From positions 2,232,001 to 2,296,000 of the forward strand of contig JAXBDG010000002.1 of assembly GCA_036320915.1 (NCBI GenBank): a DNA stretch of 64,000 bases, in the 5' to 3' direction. Source of the stretch: Linnemannia elongata (lineage: Eukaryota > Mortierellomycota > Mortierellomycetes > Mortierellales > Mortierellaceae). Shown here one piece after another: positions 58,488 to 64,000 of this stretch (position 1 is its first letter; each line of letters starts with the position of its first letter). The translations under genes were made by a program, and so were the position numbers. The notes under the pieces were generated by a model that saw nothing but the letters and a program-made list of their open reading frames with translations, did no database searches and was not told where the DNA came from.

Positions 58488-59693
58488 ATGAGCACCACCT
58501 TGTTCGACAACTTGCCGTATGAGGTGCAGGAACTTATCGGGAACCACCTCAACCCACGCGAACTGGCTACCTGTTCTCGCGTCTCTCAGGCCTGGAGAAC
58601 AGTCTTCGACCCAATTCTCTGGAGCCACATCAAACTTGACTTTGACAATGTCGTCCAGAGGAACAGTACCCTCTCAGGTGCATTAAAGACCCATGGCGAC
58701 AATATCCGATCGATTCGCCTGGACTGTCCATACGACAAATACCAGAATCCACAATCTTTCTGGAAGCACTGCCCACCCGACCTTCCTCTGCTGGACTCGA
58801 TGACCATCATTGGTCAGTGCACCCCTCACTGGAAGTATCTTCCACTTCACTGCCCGCCCTCAGTGAAGTGGAAGAAACTGGTTTTTGATATGAGTGGCTA
58901 TGCTGGTAGCAATTCGTATTATGGCGATGACTTCTTCAACCTTCTCGACAGGCATGCTCCTACTCTCGAAGTGTTCCGAATAGACCAACGCTCTTATGCT
59001 AGCGGCTACGGTGTAAATCGGTTGTTGTCGATGGCGCCCAACCTCAGGGAACTTTACATTTTGAGCGATCGCCGGGAAATGGGAGGTGGAATGCTGGATG
59101 CACGGGAGATTGCGAGGACGGATTGGGTCTGCACCGGCCTTGAGGTCTTTGTCTGTCGGATCGGGAACATTCCAAGACCGGATATTACCCGCTACATCGG
59201 CGGTTCTCTCAGCAGAGAACAAATCAAGAGCGGGACATTAGAAGAGAGTATCGAGCTCCAGCGCCAGGTGTATTCAAGACTGGCTCGGTTCACAAGACTG
59301 CGGGAGCTTCGACTGGGTTTCCCTGTCAACTCGAGAACTTCTTATCTTAAACACCGACGAGGAGACAAGGAGAAGTACCGACAATACAGCTGTCTTGCTA
59401 TGACGGTGGAGAGCGGTCTGGATTTGCTGAAGAATCTCAAGGAATTGCAGATCGTTGGCTTGCAGGACATGGAGATTTATATCGACGGAGACAAGGAGCA
59501 CACCTGGTTTGAAGAGAACTGGCCGAACGCGACGATTGGATATGAGGACTATCAAACAGATTCGGATGCGACAACCGTCTCACATGATAGTGATAGCGAG
59601 AGTTACGATTCTTACACTGATATCGATTCTGATGACGACATCAACGGTGATGAGGATGATGAAGGCGAAAATATGAACGAAAATGAACAATGA
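58488..59693 (+). CDS. F-box protein, array member 4
   Basis: Protein of 401 residues starting M-S-T-T-L-F-D-N-L-P-Y-E-V-Q-E-L-I. The F-box is at about 4-50. Subfamily blocks: W-V-C-T-G-L-E-V-F-V-C with R-P-D-I, C-L-A-M-T-V-E-S-G-L-D-L-L-K, and W-F-E-E-N-W-P. The final 45 residues are a Ser/Asp/Glu-rich acidic tail, like that of the gene at 4116. It begins only 113 bases after the end of the broken member, in the same orientation, consistent with tandem duplication. Confidence 0.88.
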   Translation: MSTTLFDNLPYEVQELIGNHLNPRELATCSRVSQAWRTVFDPILWSHIKLDFDNVVQRNSTLSGALKTHGDNIRSIRLDCPYDKYQNPQSFWKHCPPDLPLLDSMTIIGQCTPHWKYLPLHCPPSVKWKKLVFDMSGYAGSNSYYGDDFFNLLDRHAPTLEVFRIDQRSYASGYGVNRLLSMAPNLRELYILSDRREMGGGMLDAREIARTDWVCTGLEVFVCRIGNIPRPDITRYIGGSLSREQIKSGTLEESIELQRQVYSRLARFTRLRELRLGFPVNSRTSYLKHRRGDKEKYRQYSCLAMTVESGLDLLKNLKELQIVGLQDMEIYIDGDKEHTWFEENWPNATIGYEDYQTDSDATTVSHDSDSESYDSYTDIDSDDDINGDEDDEGENMNENEQ

Positions 59694-59954
59694 GTTATCT
59701 TCGTTTTGAATCATGGATATTATTAGACCTCTAAGGACTTAACAAAAATATTTTTAATTAGCGGAAGAAAATCTATTGTAGACGACTGTAGCGAGGCTGA
59801 GCACACCTAATGAAAATGCTCCCTATTTATTTACAGCGCCTCTTTTCATTGCGGTTAGATGAAGTCGCTTATGAGAGAGGGAGTGAGAGGGACAATAGAG
59901 GGTTTGAAGGGGCTACAAAATAACCATCATTCTATGCATTAATTGCTGCAAGGA
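59694..59954. other. Intergenic region between convergent F-box genes
   Basis: Short AT-rich 3' flanks of two convergent genes; no further feature seen. Confidence 0.5.
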
Positions 59955-61709
59955 CTAGCTGTACTCCTTGTACCCCAAGTCAGTCCAAAAAGTGTCCTTG
60001 TACGCCGACTCCAATAGCGGCCAATTCTTCTCTGTCCATCTCCGGTCCAACTCACCCACTTCCATCGCCTCCAGCTCCAACACCCTCAATTCTCTCATTT
60101 CTGCCATTGCATCCATACCGCTCTCAACAGTCATCTCAAGACACTCATACTGATGGCCCTTCTGAATGGCGTCTCCATCTCGGTAGTATTCGCCTTCGGA
60201 CAGCCTCTCGTCATGTAGACAGCCTCGAGTCACATCAACATCGTCATGGCCCAATACAAGTTGCTTGAGATTAGTCAGTCGGCCAAGTTGTTGGTAGACG
60301 CCGAGCTGAATCCTGCGGCTCTCCTCCATTGTTCCTTGGTGAAGAGGACCCTCCAATGGGCGACCGTTGGATCGCCTTGTTAGATCTGGCCGAGGTACAC
60401 CGACAATCCGCACCTTAAGAGACTCGAGCTTACTGCATACCCATGGCTTGCCTGATGCCACATCATTGGCATCCAGCTCGAAATCCGGATCCAGAGATCG
60501 ATCTTTTCGGATCGCGTCAAGTCGTCTCAAATTTGGTGCCGAGCTCAACAGTTGCTGGATTGCAAAACTTGGAAGCCGACTTGACCCATCCAAGCGAAGG
60601 TTTTCGAGAGTACCTGCATGTCGGAGGAGTTCAGCGATCGATGGGTGTCCAAATAAATGTGCATCATAGAGCTGCTGTGGCAACCCCAGGGACTTCCACC
60701 CGGCTGTACTAGCAGACAGAATATCCACCAACCCTTTGCCCGATAAGGCAAGCCATTCGGGCTTGATGAAGAGGTTCCTCAGCTTGGGGCAGTGTTGTTG
60801 AAGGAGTGAGGAGAAGAGCGTGAGTGGCATGACTACGTAATTCGCCTCGAGGAGGATGGTTTCGAGGTTGACGCAGCGTGGCAATAGCCAGTGGAGGGTT
60901 TGCTCTTGGTGGTCGAGGGCGAAGTGCTTGAAAGAGAGTCGCTTCAGGTTTGGGAGGTGGCTTGTTGTTGTTGGTGGTGCTTTAATCGCCATGGTGTTGT
61001 TGATGTTTTCGTTGTCCACGTGGTTGATAGTGTCATTCTCCTTGTCGCCGTCTGGGCTGTCCTCCTCTTCGTCAGGAAAAATTTTCCGCCCGGAGTAGAG
61101 CGGATCCCAGCTCTCAAAACTGATGCTCTCTATGCTCGCCGGTAAGGAGTCCAGCAACCCCTCAAAATCTGGGTTATCCTCATTCAACATTCCCTTATCC
61201 AGCGTCAAACTTCTGAGCCCAGGGTTCCTCAGAAGAATCGTAATGAGCGGCGACAGATCGACCAATGTCTTAGATCCTCCGTCTCCTCCGTCTCTTCCGT
61301 TGTCCAACCGAATCATCGCAGCGTCGACTGAAAAGTGGATGTTGAGGTCCAGAAGGTTTGTGCACGTCACTCCGTAGGTTGCAAGAAGTACCGCGATCCC
61401 ATAATGGTAAAGGTCGACTTTGTGAATCCAGTGACCGTTCCTGACTAGTGCGCCTGCCTCAATACAGTTTTTGAGTCGAAGATAAAACCGAGATTCCAGC
61501 TTGAGCTCTCCAAGGAATTGCACCGGGACCGGCTTGGGTTCGATGTAATGGATTGAGTTCCAAAGGTACGGCGAAAAGACGTTGAACCAGGCTTGGTTAA
61601 CGAGGACACAGGAGGCTATATGTGGGCGTTCGAGTTCAGAGAGGATAATGTCGAGGATCTCGGTGGGGAGGGCCGCGATGGTTGTTTGTTGTGCGTTTGT
61701 CGTGTACAT
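59955..61709 (-). CDS. F-box/LRR-like protein
   Basis: Protein of 584 residues from the ATG at 61709. The frame is open to 61820, but that extension (C-V-V-W-T-K-I, S-F-F-S-F-I-I-L) looks like translated pyrimidine-rich leader. The F-box is at about 12-58 (I-A-A-L-P-T-E-I-L-D-I-I-L, L-V-N-Q-A-W, P-Y-L-W). G-A-L-V-R-N-G-H-W-I and L-Y-H-Y..L-L-A-T-Y-G tie it to the gene at 2359. The C-terminus has C-L-E-M-T-V-E-S-G-M-D and R-R-W-T-E-K-N-W-P-L, a recognisable form of the signature seen in the smaller array members, which links the two subfamilies. An acidic Asp/Glu/Asn insert lies at about 215-250. Predicted SCF substrate receptor. Confidence 0.86.
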   Translation of the reverse strand: MYTTNAQQTTIAALPTEILDIILSELERPHIASCVLVNQAWFNVFSPYLWNSIHYIEPKPVPVQFLGELKLESRFYLRLKNCIEAGALVRNGHWIHKVDLYHYGIAVLLATYGVTCTNLLDLNIHFSVDAAMIRLDNGRDGGDGGSKTLVDLSPLITILLRNPGLRSLTLDKGMLNEDNPDFEGLLDSLPASIESISFESWDPLYSGRKIFPDEEEDSPDGDKENDTINHVDNENINNTMAIKAPPTTTSHLPNLKRLSFKHFALDHQEQTLHWLLPRCVNLETILLEANYVVMPLTLFSSLLQQHCPKLRNLFIKPEWLALSGKGLVDILSASTAGWKSLGLPQQLYDAHLFGHPSIAELLRHAGTLENLRLDGSSRLPSFAIQQLLSSAPNLRRLDAIRKDRSLDPDFELDANDVASGKPWVCSKLESLKVRIVGVPRPDLTRRSNGRPLEGPLHQGTMEESRRIQLGVYQQLGRLTNLKQLVLGHDDVDVTRGCLHDERLSEGEYYRDGDAIQKGHQYECLEMTVESGMDAMAEMRELRVLELEAMEVGELDRRWTEKNWPLLESAYKDTFWTDLGYKEYS

Positions 61710-64000
61710 GATCGGATGTGGGTGAAGGATGATAAAAGAGAAGAAAGAAAGAATTTTTGTCCACACGACACATATTTTATGTTCGCAATCAAAGGGGTGG
61801 CGGTGCTTGCTTATCTGCAAAAATAGAAAACACCATTGAGCCCATTTTTACAACCAGAATGAATATGTAAAGTGAGGGAGAAGGGAGAACATGTACAACG
61901 TGGCGGAATGGTGAGTGTACCATTTGCAATTGAGTCATAAACCATGAAGTTAGGTTGTAAACTCATTTTTAGCACTTTGTGGCAGTTCAACAAGTTTATT
62001 TTGAGGGCCTACTTGTACAAACAAGACTTGGATACAAATTCCCTCATCCTTCTCTCTCTTTCTGTTACATCTTCTCAATATGATTTAGCAGCTCATTAAC
62101 AAAGCGGTACGCCACTACCCCAAAACGATAGTATCACGATGGGTTTAAGAGAAAGAAAGAAAGGAAGAAAGAAGGGAAAAGGGTAGGAAAGGAAGAAAGA
62201 GGAAACGAAAGAAGAAAGAAGAAAGAAAAAAAAAAAAAAAAAAAAAAAAAAAAGAAAGAGGAAATAGAAAGGCCCCTTTTTATGCGTGTCTTTCTCGGAG
62301 ATTGACAACCTGTCACCGTCACATGGTTGATACTGATAAAAGCGTGCTTGTCATGGGTCAACGCTAAAAGCCATCAAGCGCTGTCTCCCTTGTCTCACAA
62401 ATGCGTCGCGTCCTGTCGATCAGTTACGTGGAATCGCTACTCCCTTTCATCTCGACCCCGTGTTTCAGCGGAGGATAATGTTCCCTTGACCGGTGCACAA
62501 AGCACAGAGGCGTTGTGTTCCCTCTACCTTCTACAGACGATACAAGAGGCTCAATTTCTTTTGTTACTTTTTTTCCCTCTCTTCTCGTTCGACTAGGGTG
62601 ACAGTTGAAAGCCCCTCTCTATTCCTTCTCTTTTCCATGGCATCCAAACTCTTCATGATGTTGGATTGCAGTCTGCTGTTGTCTGTTATTGGTGTTCCTG
62701 TAGTTATTGCCTTGTGTTGTTCATTGAATCAGAAGTGAAGAAGTGGGAAAAACAAGGAGACAAAGTGAACAGAGGGAAAGGGTGAAGGGAGGGAAAGAAA
62801 AATAAGAAGAGAGATGGGCACTGGATGCATGTCCTTAGCGTCGTCGAGGGACACATTGAATCTACAAACTGCAAAGGCTATATCCCACTAACTGACGATC
62901 ACTTACAAAAACGGTACTTGTATGCATAAGTGTGGGGTAACCTGGTAACGACTGTGCTGGACATGCTTTTCTTGTTAAACAGTTCCTATTATGATCTGTT
63001 CTTATCTTGATTTTACCTGAACATGCATCGTTCACTCCACATCGCCGAATTGGAGCGATTGGGAATACACTAGAGAATAATACTAGAACTCTGTCACCGT
63101 CTTTTTCTTCTCTCTCGCTCGACTTGCACCACACTACCTTCTGCCTTTTGATTTCGTGCGGTAAGTGAACTTCATTTAACCCGACTGTTTATTATGTGGT
63201 GCTTTACTCTTGTGTGCGATAGTTGCTGTTGTTTGTTTCTTCACTTTGCTACTTGATATGTACTTATAGCCCAACTTTTACGGTTAAAAGAAACGACGAT
63301 GTGGGGAGATATCGCTCACTACATTCGGCGGCAGAGGGAGGGTAATGTATGGTGCAGAGAAAATCACTCCAGCTTCGTTACTCAAACTCTTCAATCCAGT
63401 CAGGTGTCGGGTGGCGATCGCAGATCACCAAAATAAAATAAAGTTACTCCTAATTCCTTCCTCCGCAGAGCCCTATGTGGGTCGTTAATCTATTCTTTCA
63501 CTTCTCAACAGCGTTGACATGTGCGTTGTTATTCTCCTGTCGGTTCGTCGAGTGTTTGTTGTTCCTGTTTAAAGTGTTCTAATCGTTTCTTCAATGTCCT
63601 TTTTTTTTCTTTACAAGGGAGGAACACATTGCAAAAAAAAAAAAAAAACTGGAACTATCATACTCATATGGTCTTTCAAATATACTTTTATTGTACTGCT
63701 TTTGTCTTCCCTTGTGGCACACTCGACTGGATTCTATTATTTGGCTGAGCATTTGCATGCTGGATATCGCGAAGTAGAATGAGAAGAATAGTGGAATTCC
63801 GGTGCCCACAAGGTTTATCGATTGTCTTTGCTATTCAAAAATGAACAATGTCTAACATCTCTAACAACTAGAAGTCTGGTGCTGCAATGTGCAAGGTGTG
63901 CAACATGACATTCGTGTTTTTTTTTCTTTTTTTTTACTAAAAAAAAGGGTTTCGAAATAAAATGGCGAGGTCCCTCCTCTCCCTTTTTTTTTTTTTGTGA
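61710..64000. other. Terminal intergenic region, no gene seen
   Basis: Low-complexity purine-rich tract 62150-62260 with an A28 run at 62226-62253, further A/T runs near 63598-63649 and 63920-63945. Short frames show no conserved motif and the usual pyrimidine-derived Ser/Phe/Leu composition. A gene with very short exons could be missed here. Confidence 0.45.

Noticed and set aside
61710..61820. N-terminal extension of the F-box protein at 59955
   Set aside because: Hydrophobic Phe/Leu/Ile stretch encoded by a pyrimidine-rich leader rather than a membrane anchor; the F-box follows the inner ATG closely.

Overview
The window looks like nuclear DNA from a filamentous fungus, most likely an early-diverging Mucoromycota/Mortierellomycota lineage (Mortierella-like). 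The evidence is short GT-AG introns in most conserved genes, an expanded F-box/LRR family, a FAD-monooxygenase of the kind abundant in that group, pyrimidine-rich promoters and long A/T homopolymers. The lineage is inferred from gene content and was not tested by a search.

Layout. 0-5.3 kb: three F-box genes, one cut by the window edge. 5.8-9.6 kb: an apparently intact Crypton-type element encoding a four-exon tyrosine recombinase with a GCR1-like C-terminus. 11.4-13.5 kb: a tandem pair of small secreted eight-cysteine protein genes with TATA boxes and poly(A) signals. 13.7-19.0 kb: ATG13 (nine exons, minus strand), divergent from ZPR1 (20.4-22.7 kb). 22.7-31.2 kb: an 8.5-kb gene desert with long homopolymers and a dense array of short repeated motifs, ending at the TATA box of an alpha-arrestin gene (31.7-33.5 kb). 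33.5-36.7 kb: decayed sequence with a stop-interrupted gene fragment. 36.7-38.1 kb: UMP1. 38.4-41.0 kb: a FAD-dependent monooxygenase. 42.5-43.2 kb: ribosomal protein L10 (uL16), divergent from OTU1/YOD1 (43.7-46.5 kb), which converges on a GGA clathrin adaptor (46.7-49.8 kb). 50.4-61.7 kb: a six-gene F-box array, one member broken by a nonsense codon. 61.7-64 kb: no recognisable gene.

Functional themes. Much of the coding content concerns protein turnover and trafficking: nine F-box genes (SCF ligase substrate receptors), OTU1 (deubiquitinase of the Cdc48 pathway), UMP1 (proteasome assembly), an alpha-arrestin with a PPxY motif (adaptor for Rsp5-type ligases), GGA (ubiquitin-cargo sorting at the trans-Golgi) and ATG13 (autophagy initiation). 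I see no sign of co-regulation, so this is probably coincidence plus F-box expansion.

Exon models were assembled by hand from splice signals, reading phase and conserved protein motifs. They are frame-consistent but not supported by RNA. The most unusual points are a start codon split by an intron, a start codon alone in its coding exon, 8-nt and 17-nt microexons, a 16-bp motif repeated three times in the desert upstream of the arrestin gene, and the intact Crypton.
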